64,000 nt of DNA from Vandiemenella viatica (GCA_031002005.1 JARYHS010008074.1:275095930-275159929); one strand, 5' to 3'. Positions 13,798 to 24,915 are shown, numbered from the stretch's first letter. Numbers and translations are program-made. The notes: generated from the letters alone by a model not told the origin.

Positions 13798-14036
13798 CTG
13801 TTTTTTTTTTCCTTTTCTTCTTCTTAGATTTACGCCTTGTTGACATCGAGGTCATAAGTGGCGGGAAAGGGCTGAGAGCAAGGAATGGGAAGGTATTCGG
13901 CCATAGCCTTTTGTAGAAACTATCCTGGCATTCATGCGGAGTGATTTGGGGAAACCATGTGAAATCCAAATCTGGATGGGCGGACGGGGATTCGAATCCA
14001 CGTCCTCGTCAATATGCTCACCCACCACGCTCAGTG
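13798..14036 (-). mobile_element. SINE family A, inverted copy
   Basis: Read on the minus strand: a degenerate tRNA-like head (ACGCTGAGCGTGGTGGGTGA region), B box GGATTCGAATCC (13988-13999), CCAGATTTGG, a CCCCAAATCACTCC block, a GAATGCCAGGATAG-type block, GGCCGAATACC, a GCCTTGTTGAC-type 3' region and an A-rich tail (T10 on the plus strand at 13801). Confidence 0.88.
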
Positions 14037-16811
14037 CGTTTACTAGAAGTCAACTGGAAGGCCTTGTGATAGCATGAAAATAGCTGCATCAGCTAGTGCA
14101 CGATTTGAGATTTGCAACTGTTTCATTATAGTGTCTCTTACAACTTAAGCTTTGTGCCGCAATCGTTGATATAAAATAAACGACGGCTTGAAAATCACCC
14201 ACGTAGGGATCAGGAGATATTAGCCTTGTAATAGCGTCATTAATGCTTTGTGGCATTGCCCACTTGATCACTGGCCCTTCGTTGTTGTGGCCAAATGAGA
14301 TGTTACAAACCTAGAAAGAAGCAAGGACCTAGTGTTTTAGATAAAGGCACTACAACTACATGACCTGTGCGAAAATTTCGCAAATAAAATACAATGAATA
14401 TCGAACCGGAATAAAACGAAGCTGAACAAATCATACAAAGTACATCTCTGAGAATTCCGAGAGTAAACTGTTGGCATATAAATTGTATGGAAAATACAAG
14501 TATTTTCTTAACAGAAAAAATGTCCGCAAAGCTCGTTATAGTAGAAAATACGCATAATTTACCTTTATCTCTGGTGATATCGGATGCTGCTATCTATAGG
14601 TTACGAGAGCAATCCTTATCGAAATGTCTCATACACTTTACTTTGACAGTAAATACTTTTGTCGTTTACGGGATAAATTCCGATAAATTCCATTCTTAAT
14701 TTATGATGTTACCAAATGGAGATATTAATATTAAAATTGATACAGCATTTATCGATTTTGATTAAGTACGAGTGAAGATAAGCGGCCTGTCAGAAAAAAA
14801 AAACACCTTTTACAAATAGTGTATATAGTGAGTATAGTTGGCAGTACTTATCCCCTGTCTCCCTGTACAGGTGTTGCTAGGCGTGTGACGGACCCTCCAG
14901 CCGCCCGCGGCCCTTGAATTATTCATGGACAGGTCGCTGCGGCTCTCCTAATGAAAAGTAAGCAAATGAGCGCGGCCGCGCCTTTGTTTTTATTCGGCGG
15001 TCGCAGTGTTAACATCGCAATAAGACTCCGCAGCCACTCGCCCAAACCGGCTGCCCTTAAACTTTGTTAGGTAATTTCACAGCTTGCTTTGATCCCAAAG
15101 CTACTGTTAAAAAAACAATTTGGCAGCAAAAAAATCAAATAAACCTTTGAATGTGATATGAGGTAGGCAAGCTACGGGATTTCATTCCACCCTGGTGGTA
15201 TTTTTGTCTGCGGCAGAACCACTGAGTTGCGAAACTATTTATTTCCCTGCATTCATCAGTTTGTTTGTGGATTTTGTAATTTACGTACACTTATAGTCGG
15301 CGTCATGAAATTAGGCCTGCCAAGGTCACGTAGTCTCTACTGCCTCCCCTGCCCGCACCAACCCTCTGTCCCTTGGTTGGGCCGGCGACATTGCCACATT
15401 AGCTTTTGCCGGTCGTCCATGCGTATCTTTACACGCGGTCGCTTTATTTCCTTAGTTTAAGGCCTATTCGAGTAATGTTAATGGTGGTGACGTTCAGGAA
15501 CATAATCATGCAATTAGTGTATTAACAGACAGAAGTAATATTCGCGAACCTGCAGGCCGCCTGGGCATTGGAAACCTAATTAAAATCATTGTAGCAGATA
15601 TTTTAAAGTATTTTTAAGGAATATTACCAATAACTAATACGCAAAAATAAAAAAATAAAAAATTCTTCGCTAAATTACAAACACTGACATGGAGGTATTT
15701 GTGGCAGTCATTTCTATGTATAATCGATCCCTTACATTTTATAAATTAATTTTCGTTTTGTCTTTGCTTTTGAAGATTTCTCGCGAAATTTGTCATGTAT
15801 GGGCCATTGTGTACAATGACAATAATAATTCTTACAGAAGCTGAAAATCATTTCTGTGGAGGACAGGAAATATGTTTCTCTGTCGTAAACGAACCGACCG
15901 ACCAGCCGGCACTACGGCATGCGCTGCGCGCAATCATTCGCGCAAATATAAACTGTGAAACAATCCAAAAGGGGTTGTCTGAAGAGGCTTTGCCTGCTAC
16001 CAGAATTAATTTCAGTATTTTCTTAGAAACTTTCTCGCTGGAAGTTTTTGCGTAAACAAATAAAACGTAAGTTAGTCAGCGACAACATTTTACATTACAC
16101 AGCCGAAACAACTAAGCGCTTCGTGTAACATTTTATTTTTTTTATTCACATGCTTCCCTATTTAATGAATAGAATGTATTCGGTATGAGTCTGTTAACTT
16201 TCAGGAAAGCGCATAATTTTTTTGAGTTATTACTTATTATTTTTATTGCTTATTCTGTCGGTTGAAGTGAAAAAGTATTTTGATTTCTAATTTTCATGGA
16301 AACACATTATTATTTCTTTAAAAACAGTCACACAAATATTTGGAATTATAAAGCACATCACCTTGTCCCGCATGTTAAGTATTATGTTTTAGAAATTTTT
16401 TCGCACTCATTACTGAAAGTTGATTTTCTTGCTGATTTGCAACACTGTTCGGATACTCCGTGACCTTCACAGGACTAATTTCTAGAGTCTGATTTTACAA
16501 AAACAAGCGTGGGTGTTTGCTAGGGAACATACACGACTAATTTTGAGAATTTCCGAAAATTGTTTTGAAAAACGGTGTGTATGTATTGGAAATAGATTCC
16601 TCAATGATGCAGTTACATTTACCTTGGTCAAACATGTTCCATCCGCAGACTTCTTGCATGAGTTGCATTGTTTCCTATATGACCGTTTATTTATTAAAAA
16701 CCTTTACTCTTCAGTCAACCTCTAAAACTGCAACAGATACTAAGTAGAAATGCTTCTTCGCTATTCTTTGGTTCACAAGAGGCGGATAAGCTTTTCCTGA
16801 AATTTAATCTT
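14037..16811. other. Non-coding DNA
   Basis: No supported gene. It contains the motif-rich block at 14860-15110 (listed separately) and a further GC-rich patch at about 15300-15430 that includes CCAAGGTCACG, a nuclear-receptor half-site-like sequence. Confidence 0.4.
14860..15110. promoter_or_regulatory. Candidate cis-regulatory block
   Basis: A sharply bounded GC-rich patch in AT-rich DNA, containing several words that match known transcription-factor motifs: CCTTTGTT (Sox-type), TTTTTATT (Cad/Hox-type), CCTAATGA (homeodomain TAAT), GAATTATTC (palindromic) and CTTTGATC (TCF/LEF-type). An ATG-poor sequence with no open frame argues against an exon. The motif matches are by eye and each is common; the density is the only reason to flag it. 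Confidence 0.3.
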
Positions 16812-16982
16812 TGGACCTGTAATCACTCCAGGTGAATGCCGGGATGCTTCCTTCAAAAGGCCATGGCCGAATTCCTTCCCATTCCTTGCCCCATCCTTTC
16901 CCGTCTCTAAAGACCACGTTGTTAAAAAGGGACGTTAAACTGTTACAAAAAAAAAAAAAAAAAAAAAAAATGGACCTGTAAT
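16812..16982 (+). mobile_element. 5'-truncated SINE family A with target-site duplication
   Basis: The insert starts inside the family body at CACTCCAGG, runs through GAATGCCGGGATGCTTCC and GGCCATGGCCGAATTCC to GGGACGTTAAAC and ends in about A24. It is flanked by a perfect 12-bp direct repeat, TGGACCTGTAAT, at 16812-16823 and 16971-16982. The duplication and long clean poly(A) indicate target-primed reverse transcription and a recent insertion. Confidence 0.95.
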
Positions 16983-19125
16983 GAAATATCAGCAATGGTT
17001 TACTCATTTACTGTACATTACGGTGAGAGCGTGTATTTTCGTGGAATGCTGAACACGTATTATTAATGTCCATTAAATAAAAAACGAACCAATCAATAGA
17101 GCTTAATAGAACGAGAGATGTGTCTTAGAATATCCGCGTACATGTTGTTTATATTTAAATCCACGAGACATGGTGTAATATTAATTATGACTAGATTTTC
17201 GGAGTATGCCGACTGTTTATTTGATAATCTAAGCTTACGGCTGCCATTCTATAGCATTCATTTATCAAATAACCAACGCGGCATATCCCAAAAATGTAGT
17301 AATCATTTCTAAAAGGATGGGCGCGGGAGCCTGAAAAATCATTGGACTAATATTCTTCTAAGATCTAAGTTGTCAGACTTGTTCTGTGGAGTGATGAAGT
17401 GATCTGGGCTGCTGCCTTTTATAACAGAAACAGCGTGCGTGATTTTCTCAGTTTCTCCACCAATGGGGTGCTCCGCGCAATGTTTCTCGCACTTAAAACT
17501 CGGTATTGACCGCATCCAATTCTGTCCAGAATGTCCATATAGATGTAGCTGTCCCTCGAATAATTAAGCTTAATGACGGAAACCCGTGCGCGGTGGCTGC
17601 AAATTCTAGATGAATGCGTTTTCTACAAAAATGTTCGTAACATTATAAAAAATATTTCGTCATCGAGAACATTAAAGCTAGAATATAATGGTGAGGAAGG
17701 AACGGATAAGAAATCAACAGTGGTAATTAGAAACGAATCATCGAAGGATTTACTCAGTAATAACAGGAAGGCAAGGAAAAGCAGAATCAAAAATAGGGAT
17801 GGTGCTATCCTCCTGTACGAGTTATATTTTGAGCCTGCATTGTTTTTGGTGTTTCGACGTTGGCTGTCGCGTGGAGAGATCGCTCCTACGGCTGCCGCGC
17901 CGCGCCCGGCAGATCTCATTTCCCTTCAGACGTGCACAAAGCGTTTGCGTCACGGCGCGGCCACATTCATTTCTATCTCTTCGCAGAGTCTGCCTGCCGT
18001 GGCTCTGACGTGAATGCCGCGTGTGTAGTGTTCCCTGGAATGAGAGATGTCAGCCTCCGATATTTCTATAGCTGGACTGCATGACAACTTTTGTCAGCCA
18101 ACACATGATACCCTGCAATAAATGTACGCACTTGAAGTTCCACGAATACTGGTTTTAGATTAAAGGACTTTTTCTGTGAAATATGACTCTGCTGAATATT
18201 ATCATTTGGAGAAAGTTTTCGGTTTTGGCAAAATCTATACGTCGTATATTGTTCAATGACAAGTACTGTTGGCCTGTATAATAAGGCAATAAAAATATTA
18301 TTTGCATTCCTCTTTTAAGGGACGTCCATCAATTACGTGAGGTATTTTTTTTTCTTAGGTTTGGAACATTCTCCTCACCCTTGGTGAGATTTTTATCGAC
18401 GTTCTCGCCTTAAATGAGATTTAGTGAGATTTTTCCGGATCCCCTCCCCCTGTTATGAAATCTTCTGTTGGCTGGACTGTCTATTCACATTCCGGTTGTA
18501 TTCTAACCAATGTTCTAAAGAAGGTGAACATTTTTAAAAAAAAAGTGAAAGTAGTTAGCTGATGACTGGATATAGATTCATCTTTGCAAGCCTAACAATG
18601 AACGGTGGACTACAGATTGGAATCGTCTCAATATCTGACCAAGGAAAAGTCAACCATGATCTACAAAATGGATACTTGGCATCCTTTGATAGTCGAAGAA
18701 AATTATTAGAGGGTTTCCAAGAAAGTGCTCGTTATAGTAATATGCTCAGTAAAAAGTTGAAACCTAAACTATTAAACGCAGAGGACCGATTTCACGGTTG
18801 TTTGGACCTTGCGTGACAATCCACAACACCTGAAAGCAGCGCTTGCGAGATGAAAATCGAAGATAGTTGCATTTGTTGCTGGAAATAGCTTAGGATTTAA
18901 GAAATACGAAACCTTGTTGGTAGATACAGTTTTACTCTTTTATAGCTTTATTTTGTTGAAACACGTGTAATTCCAGAAACCTTGAGACTAGGATGGCATT
19001 GAGTGAACACCCGTAAAGTTATTTGTTCAACGTTAATAGTTACTTAACGAAAAAATTATCTTCTAATGCAGTTACCGAAAGTCCATTAATGGGGTATAAA
19101 CATATGTGTTTGCGATTCTACGGTA
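16983..19125. other. Non-coding DNA with possible repeat remnants
   Basis: No certain gene. At 18316-18345 the sequence TTTTAAGGGACGTCCATCAA looks like a DNA-transposon terminus, but no partner end was found. A CpG-rich patch lies at 17860-18010. The open frame 18562-18816 is listed separately. Confidence 0.35.
18562..18816 (+). CDS. Unrecognised coding-like open frame, 84 codons
   Basis: I do not recognise this protein. The frame encodes a hydrophilic, charged sequence with coding-like composition, including SDQGKVNHDLQNG, SFDSRRKLLEGFQESARYS and KLKPKLLNAEDRFHG. It could be an exon or a fragment of a transposable-element protein. There is no clear splice acceptor at the start, and it ends in TGA. 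The neighbours are non-coding and A/T rich. The DNA-transposon-like sequence at 18316 makes a mobile-element origin slightly more likely than a host gene. Confidence 0.25.
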   Translation: MTGYRFIFASLTMNGGLQIGIVSISDQGKVNHDLQNGYLASFDSRRKLLEGFQESARYSNMLSKKLKPKLLNAEDRFHGCLDLA

Positions 19126-19480
19126 TCTACACTAATATATAAGAAAGTATCTGTATCTCTGTCTTTTCGCTACGTTTTCATTGCTGAACAGATTTCGATG
19201 AAAGCTGACAAGTAAATACTATGTATCATTAGGAAGAACGTAGGATACTTTTTTGGGGATAAATAACATTTTTCTTATGAAATTTTCAAAACTAACCAAA
19301 CTGTAATAGACAGACGGATAGCGTGTGCAAGTCTCTGTAATGTCATATCGATTCTCAGGCTTTGTTCCTCTTGCAGTCGGTTTGTGTACAATCTGTTCAT
19401 AAAATTTCACGTACAGACACTGCTCAAAGCACGTGCTATCATCTGGCTGTTTTATCCAAGCCTCCGTTGGGCTAGTTTAG
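19126..19480 (+). repeat. Dispersed repeat (family R), copy 1
   Basis: It begins TCTACACTAATATATAAG, then a TCTGTATCTCTGTC block, GAACAGATTTCGATGAAAG, ATTAGGAAGAACGTAGGATAC, CTAACCAAACTG, GACAGACGGATAGCG and GTTTGTGTACAATCTG. The same order of blocks is found at 49443-49620 and 49968-51240. The starting TC and lack of obvious terminal inverted repeats would fit a Helitron-like element, but I did not identify the other end. Confidence 0.6.
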
Positions 19481-19991
19481 ATATTTCTTCTTTTCCCTTA
19501 TATAGTCACACCTCACACAGCGGACATTCTTTGCCTCAGAAGAAACATCATCTTTGCCGAAAAATGTTAACAGTTCATCCAGTGTTCCGAAAAACGAAGC
19601 AGATATATTACTTTGGCTCAGTATGGTACCAAACCATTGGAATCACCACAGTTAACACTTGGCACTAAATCCGAAAAGAAAATGCAGTTTTACAATATGA
19701 AATCTGCAAAAAGCGTGATGCTTTATATAACAGTGATTATTATTTGAAATTCCTGATAATAGTCCCACCTATCCAAAATAAACACCAGTGACACCACGAC
19801 TCACTCTGTACTTAGCCACCGTGTAAATTCGCTTCTGGATTATGCTGTGTGTTTTAATCAGATTTTTCATAATCCATTTTACCTATTCGATGACTGAATT
19901 TCGCATTCAGCTTAAAAAGTTAGTAAATGCAATCTGATTTGGTGGCGCTTAAGTGCCCAAATTTTCGATCATCTGATTCCTGTTTAGTCTT

Positions 19992-20731
19992 ACAAGGGAC
20001 ACCTTTGACCTCGAACGCTCAGGACCGCACGAAAACATGCTTAGAATAACAAGCGATCACAAACAAACCTCTGACGTGTGTCATTTCTATGTAAAGAATT
20101 GCACTCTGCCTCAAGTAACATACTGATTTTGTAAGACTACCAAACCACATGTGAAGATATATGATCGTTATTTCATCAGGAAACTTCACTCTGTGATTTA
20201 CAGTCAATTTGCTGCTCCTACCTATAAGCCTATGTTGCAATATGGTTGGCGAAAGCCAGGTTATGACATTGACATACCAACATCATCATTTAAAAATGTG
20301 GCTTTTGATATTGGATTGCTTGAATGCGAAAGTGATTTGAAATGTGGTAACGCGGCTTTAGTGAAGTGTGCGTATTGTTCTCTTCCACTTTGTTTTAACC
20401 ACTTCATCGAAATCCCGCATCTGCCCTTTGAGGACTAATATAAGCACTATTAGGTGTGTGGTACTTCTTTATATGCGTGTTTTGCGCTATGTTAAGTACT
20501 TTAAGCACAGAGTTTTTGGCACTGTTGATTGAAAATGTAATTATACACTTACGTCATTGAATTACGTGTAACTTCCTTCATATGATATTGATATCTCGTT
20601 ACTTTGTTTCTCTCTATTAAAACGTTTGAGTCGAATGCAACGTTTTGCCTGGAGATGATACACACCACTGTTTTGTTTATGATCGCATGTTTTCGTGTGG
20701 TTACGAGCGTTCGAGGTCAAAGGTGTCCCTT
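19992..20731. mobile_element. Palindromic element with arms of about 110 bp around a coding fragment
   Basis: Left arm (from 19992) reads AAGGGACACCTTTGACCTCG, then AACGCTC, GCACGAAAACATGC and GATCACAAACAAA. The right arm is its reverse complement, ending GAGGTCAAAGGTGTCCCTT near 20731. Between the arms lies the coding fragment 20151-20438. No convincing target-site duplication is visible. The family is unassigned; it could be a defective DNA transposon or an inverted duplication of a degraded one. Confidence 0.6.
20151..20438 (+). pseudogene. Cys-rich C-terminal fragment, probably transposon protein
   Basis: The frame encodes a C-terminal tail with MLQYGWRKPGYDIDIP, then VAFDIGLLECESDLKCG and KCAYCSLPLCFNHFIEIPHL before the stop. 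The spacing C-x8-C-x2-C-x4-CFNHF suggests a zinc-binding knuckle like those at the C-termini of some transposase-like proteins; I cannot name the family. A second, degraded copy of the same tail appears at about 20700-20790 (CPLFSALRNHFTKIPH), so this region was duplicated. The fragment has no catalytic domain. I infer mobile-element origin from the surrounding inverted arms. Confidence 0.5.
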
Positions 20732-21292
20732 GTTTTCTGCGTTACGTAACCACTTTACAAAAATTCCACACATCACACTTCACTTCCTGATGATGAAAAT
20801 TTTTGTCCTTCATTTTGTGATGTGATTATTTTGTGTCTGGAATACATAAGCTTTGTTGACGACAAGTTGGGAGGAGGCGAGGTGGTTACTCTGTTGTCAC
20901 TCAAGGTTTGGCTACCCGGTAGGAAAATTCCGATGCTACATCACGGCAGACGACACGTGACGTAAGAGGTGAGGACAACACACGTAAAGCTCTACACGAA
21001 ACCAAACCGGAGACTCGTAAACCAGCCCGTAACACACGCTATTGAATCACCGCTGTCAGACAACACTTAGTACTAGAGGCCAGTACGCACTTAACGGGAG
21101 AAATTACGCCATGATCAGAGTGTGTATGCTGACTGCGTTCACTATTCGGCGAACAGTATCTCTGAACCCTCTTTCGCAGACATCACAACATGAAAGCTAG
21201 AAACTTATATCAGGAAGTGAATGAAGTATCACGTACGAAATTTTTGCAAAGTGGGTATATCTCGCAGACAACCGCTAGGTCTCAACAACAAC

Positions 21293-21541
21293 ACCGAGCG
21301 TGGCGGTGTAACGGTTAGCGTTCTCGCCTCGCATTCGGGAGGACGGCGGTTCGAATCCCCGTCCGGGCATCCAGATTTGGGTTTTCCATGGTTTCCCAAA
21401 TCACTCCAGGCAAATGTCAGGATGCTTCCTTCGAAAGGCCATGGCCGAATTCCCTCCCATTCCTTGCCTCCATCCTTGCCCCCCATCCTTTCCCGTCTCT
21501 AAAGACCTCGCTGTTGAGAGACGTAAAGCAGTTAAAAAAAA
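21293..21541 (+). mobile_element. SINE family A, full-length reference copy
   Basis: A box TGGCGGTGTAACGG at 21301, B box GGTTCGAATCC at 21348-21358, the linker CTCGCATTCGGGAGGACGG, then body blocks CCAGATTTGGGTTTTCCATG, CCCAAATCACTCCAGG, GATGCTTCC, GGCCATGGCCGAATTCCC, a pyrimidine-rich CCATCC repeat and TCTCTAAAGACC, ending in a short A run. The order A box, B box, body, A-rich tail defines a tRNA-derived SINE transcribed by RNA polymerase III and mobilised by LINE enzymes (family knowledge). Confidence 0.93.
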
Positions 21542-22209
21542 TGAACAATAATGAGATGATAAAAAATGAGGGAATTTTAACGACGCCATATCGGATTGCA
21601 GTTATTTAATTTTATGTTTGACTCTAAATTATATGACATGGCTCTTTCTTACAGTTTTCTCGCTGTACCTACTTAGTGGACTTATTTTACGCGACAATAA
21701 CTTAGCTTACCAGCCGTTCTGTAGAACCTGTCGTTGATGAGAAATGGAGGGGAGATCAGCATTCACTGTGGTGGGTACACAAAATCTGATAAAGACGTAA
21801 TAAGAGAGGAAGCAAACTGTTGAAATATACAATTCTTTTATCAAAATACAGGATTGTGATGACCCAAAGATTTTGTCGATAAAGGCATAAAATTCGTGAA
21901 TCAAATCCATTTGCGTGGATACAATACTCCACTATTTTACTGAATTGGCTTAATCAAAACAACTAATGACGCTTGCAGGATTTCAGGTACGTAAATCGGA
22001 TTATTCGAGAGGGAAAGATATCGTGCCGTGAAATTTAGGGGTTTGTCGCCAGTAAAACAAAAATAACAGTAAAGAAAATATCACAAGAAACGAAATCTGG
22101 TCAAATTGCAACAGATAATCTCAATTTCGGTTGTATATCTAACTTGAGTTTGAAATTTTAGTGAAATTATCTGTAGGTATTTGAAGTCATCTAATTCGAG
22201 AGATTGTGG
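21542..22209. other. Non-coding AT-rich DNA
   Basis: No gene, RNA or repeat recognised. Confidence 0.4.
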
Positions 22210-22370
22210 GTATTCAGATTTGGATTAATGGTTTCCCCAAATCTTTCCAGGCGAATACCCGGATGCTTCATTCAAAAGGCTATGGTCAAATTCCTTCACG
22301 TTCCTTGCCGCCTATGCTTTCTCGCCTCTAATGACCTCAACGTCGACGAGGCGTAAAGCCATAAGTTAAA
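22210..22370 (+). mobile_element. SINE family A, 5'-truncated
   Basis: It starts at the TCAGATTTGG block and contains TTTCCCCAAATC, CCAGGCGAATACCCGGATGC, AAAAGGCTATGG, CTCTAATGACCTCAACG and the 3' GACGAGGCGTAAAGCCATAA. The tRNA-like head is absent. A separate A26 tract lies at 22445-22470. Confidence 0.88.
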
Positions 22371-22444
22371 ATAGTCATCTAGCAGTGGTTCAGTAAAGTA
22401 CATGAGAATTTTACCATTTACTGCAGTAATAAATTTTTAACATT

Positions 22445-22470
22445 AAAAAAAAAAAAAAAAAAAAAAAAAA
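22445..22470. repeat. Poly(A) tract
   Basis: About 26 consecutive A, with no recognised retroelement body directly before it. Confidence 0.95.
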
Positions 22471-22957
22471 TCTTGACACCTCGTTTAAAGGATAGAACGA
22501 TATGCGTACGAGAAAGCAGAGCCGTAACTCATTGCTTACTCAAACTGATCAGCCAAGTTTGGAAGTCTGCAGGCGTACCGTCGATCGTGGTCCAAATTGT
22601 GTACGTCGGCGTTACACTCAATAACATCAATGACTAGTATTTTATCGCAGTTAAAACAAAATGTCTATGATCCTGAAACAATTAGATTTGCGGAGATATT
22701 TAAATTTCGAACAGCTGTTCTTTATTAGCTCAATTGCTATATTATTTTCATACACGCAATAGCTGCACCAAACACTCGAAAGTATTTCATAATTCAACTT
22801 TTTGTGCTTTCGCTGTATTTCTTCTAAATTTTCCTATAAAATAGTCGCTTATTATTATTATTTCTGGTTCGTTGAATTTTACTTGGTACTACTCGAAAAA
22901 TGAAAGCAAAAGAGCATGGTAGGTAACTAGTATTAAAGTATTTCGTGTATTTTTGCA

Positions 22958-23230
22958 GTGGTTGAGTGTCTGCATACGCAGCGATACCTACACAACGTTA
23001 TCTTCCGCCGTTGCGATACGTCGACAATACAGACATTGTGGTTGGAGATTATAGTTCGATCGGAAGCTCTGCGACAGCTTCCTTCCGACAAACTTGAGAA
23101 AGAATTGACAGCTTTGTTCCAACAAAGTTACGAAAATGTTTTGATTGAAAGCATTCCCACATCCAGTACGCGAGCCGTCGATACAGTTGCAGAAAATGCA
23201 ACTGAGCCATCACATTGCGACACTGCGTGA
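22958..23230 (+). CDS. Unrecognised open frame, possible exon
   Basis: The frame opens directly after a plausible splice acceptor (TTTTTGCAG at about 22953-22961) and runs 90 codons to TGA at 23228. It encodes WLEIIVRSEALRQLPSDKL, ELTALFQQSYENVLIE and TRAVDTVAENATEPSH. Composition is coding-like, without repeats, but I recognise no domain. It could be a terminal exon of an unknown gene or a transposon fragment. A GC-rich patch follows at 23230-23460. Confidence 0.25.
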   Translation: MVECLHTQRYLHNVIFRRCDTSTIQTLWLEIIVRSEALRQLPSDKLEKELTALFQQSYENVLIESIPTSSTRAVDTVAENATEPSHCDTA

Positions 23231-24029
23231 GGTCTTTATCGGTGGTCGCCTGCTCAGTCGTCGGCTCGTCGCACGGACGATCGCAGTCTTCCTCTTCATT
23301 GGGGATTAACGCTACCCAGGCTCGCCAGCGATGTTAACATTTCGCCGTGTGGGCCCGCAGTGTGTACCTGTGGCAGTGTTGCCTGCCGCTGCCGCGTGGC
23401 GGCGTTGCCGTGCCGGCCGGCCAGCTGTGAGCCGCGGCACCTGCCCAAGGTGAACCGGTACGACCTACAGTACTACACTCCCTCTCACCACATTCGGAGC
23501 TCCCTAATCTCTCTGCTGTGTGCTGTCATAACTGCAAGCAGCCCCTATCCCCCTCAACTCACATTCCTGCCTTGTGCTTTCTCTGCACTAGCTACGCTTC
23601 TTCCCATAGGAGGAAAACGTACCGTTTGCTCCGCTGTTGATACTTTCTTTCCCCTTTACTCCATTTCTCTCCCAATCTTGAAACCCATTCACATCTTTCA
23701 GCCTGTTTTTCATCGTCTGATTCTCTCATTACTGCATTGTAGAGCGGGTACCCAGCATGTTTGAAACCTCTTGCCAGAAATGTGACAAATATCGTACAAA
23801 CTTATGAATACAAATATTTGAGTGGTTTTTAGGTAAAAACTTCTTCTCACAGATCAGTCCTCTGTTCATGTGTACTACTTCCTACTTCGCTATTTCTTGA
23901 ATTTATCGTACAGTGTATTCAGAATATGTCATCCATCTTTATTCACACACCCTTTCTCATTTACCAGAAAGGAACTGACACTGCTCCTGTTAGTATCAGA
24001 CTGTTTCATCTCGAGCAAAACCAATATTT
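23231..24029. other. GC-rich patch then pyrimidine-rich non-coding DNA
   Basis: About 23230-23460 is CpG- and GC-rich (GTGGCGGCGTTGCCGTGCCG). An open frame there (from 23360) encodes a Cys/Arg-rich run that looks like chance. I checked it as a possible FAM43 first exon and found no YLGN-type PTB strand. 23470-23990 is C/T rich with no feature. Confidence 0.35.
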
Positions 24030-24165
24030 TCCGAAATAATTCTAGGCAAACGCCGGGAAGGTTCTTTAAAATGGCCATTGCCGAATTTCTTTCCTCTCCT
24101 TGCCCCAATCCTTTCCCATATTTAATAACCTGGATGTCCACGAGGCGTACAGCAATAAAGCAAGC
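24030..24165 (+). mobile_element. SINE family A, 5'-truncated and diverged
   Basis: Body blocks CTAGGCAAACGCCGGGAAGG, AATGGCCATTGCCGAATTTC, CTTGCCCCAATCCTTTCCC, TTTAATAACCTGGATGTCC and CACGAGGCGTACAGC are collinear with the family. No tRNA-like head. Confidence 0.82.
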
Positions 24166-24651
24166 AATATTTCTGTATGCTTTAATACATTTCAAGCTGA
24201 TATAAATGTCGTCCTATATATAGTTGAAATCAGTGTTACATGTGACATCTGATATTAGTGTTCATATTTACAACTAGCTGATACCCGCGACTTCGTACGC
24301 ATGGATTAACAATTTCTTTGCCAGAATTGAATATAGAAAGTTGTTAGTAACGAAGGTTTGGTCCCAAAAAACACCGAGTCGGCATAATATGACAGGAAAG
24401 CTATCACTATATCATTCTACCGTCGAACCTGTCTCTTGAAAAGAATCAATTCCCAACATATTTCTGTCACTATTCGATAAGTTCTCAAAATTTCGTGACT
24501 ACAACTATTAATCATACCGGTAAAAATGTCCTGTGCCCTTCCGACAGATTTTCTTGTCAAATTCCATCAATATTGATATAGCTATTCAGTTGTCAAAACG
24601 TAACAAAAATACAGACTTGCTTCCGCATTTATAGTATTATTACTGCAGATA

Positions 24652-24652
<1 letters not shown>

Positions 24653-24694
<42 letters not shown>
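24653..24694. repeat. (CA)n microsatellite
   Basis: About 20 CA units. Confidence 0.95.
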
Positions 24695-24696
<2 letters not shown>

Positions 24697-24825
24697 GTAT
24701 ACTTTCGATTTTCTTCGCATTGAAGCCCTAAATTTGTGATATCTACAGTTTAACATTCAATCCGAATAACCGACGGTCCAGGCGTGACCCTTACGATCAA
24801 AAACAATTTTGAAAAAACTTTGCCT

Positions 24826-24915
24826 GCACGGAGATTTGAACCGGAGACTAAGATCCAAACAGCAGTAAGCAAGCGCTTTAAGCACTGACCCACCAGACCG
24901 CTATATGGAAAGAGA
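24826..24915 (-). mobile_element. tRNA-like SINE head or tRNA pseudogene
   Basis: On the minus strand, an A-box-like GGTCTGGTGGGTCAGTGCTT is followed about 45 bases later by a B-box-like CCGGTTCAAATCTCCG. The spacing is typical of an internal RNA polymerase III promoter. It differs from SINE family A, so it is another tRNA-derived repeat or a decayed tRNA gene. No intact acceptor stem was found. Confidence 0.5.

Noticed and set aside
17573..18013. 146-codon open frame on the plus strand
   Set aside because: Composition changes midway from AT-rich to CpG-rich, overlaps other open frames on both strands, no domain.
18316..18460. GGGACGTCCATCAA-type transposon terminus
   Set aside because: No matching inverted end or duplication found nearby; left as a note only.
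23360..23764. Candidate FAM43 first exon in the GC-rich patch
   Set aside because: No YLGN-type PTB strand and no donor giving the required phase 1; frame is Cys/Arg-rich by composition.
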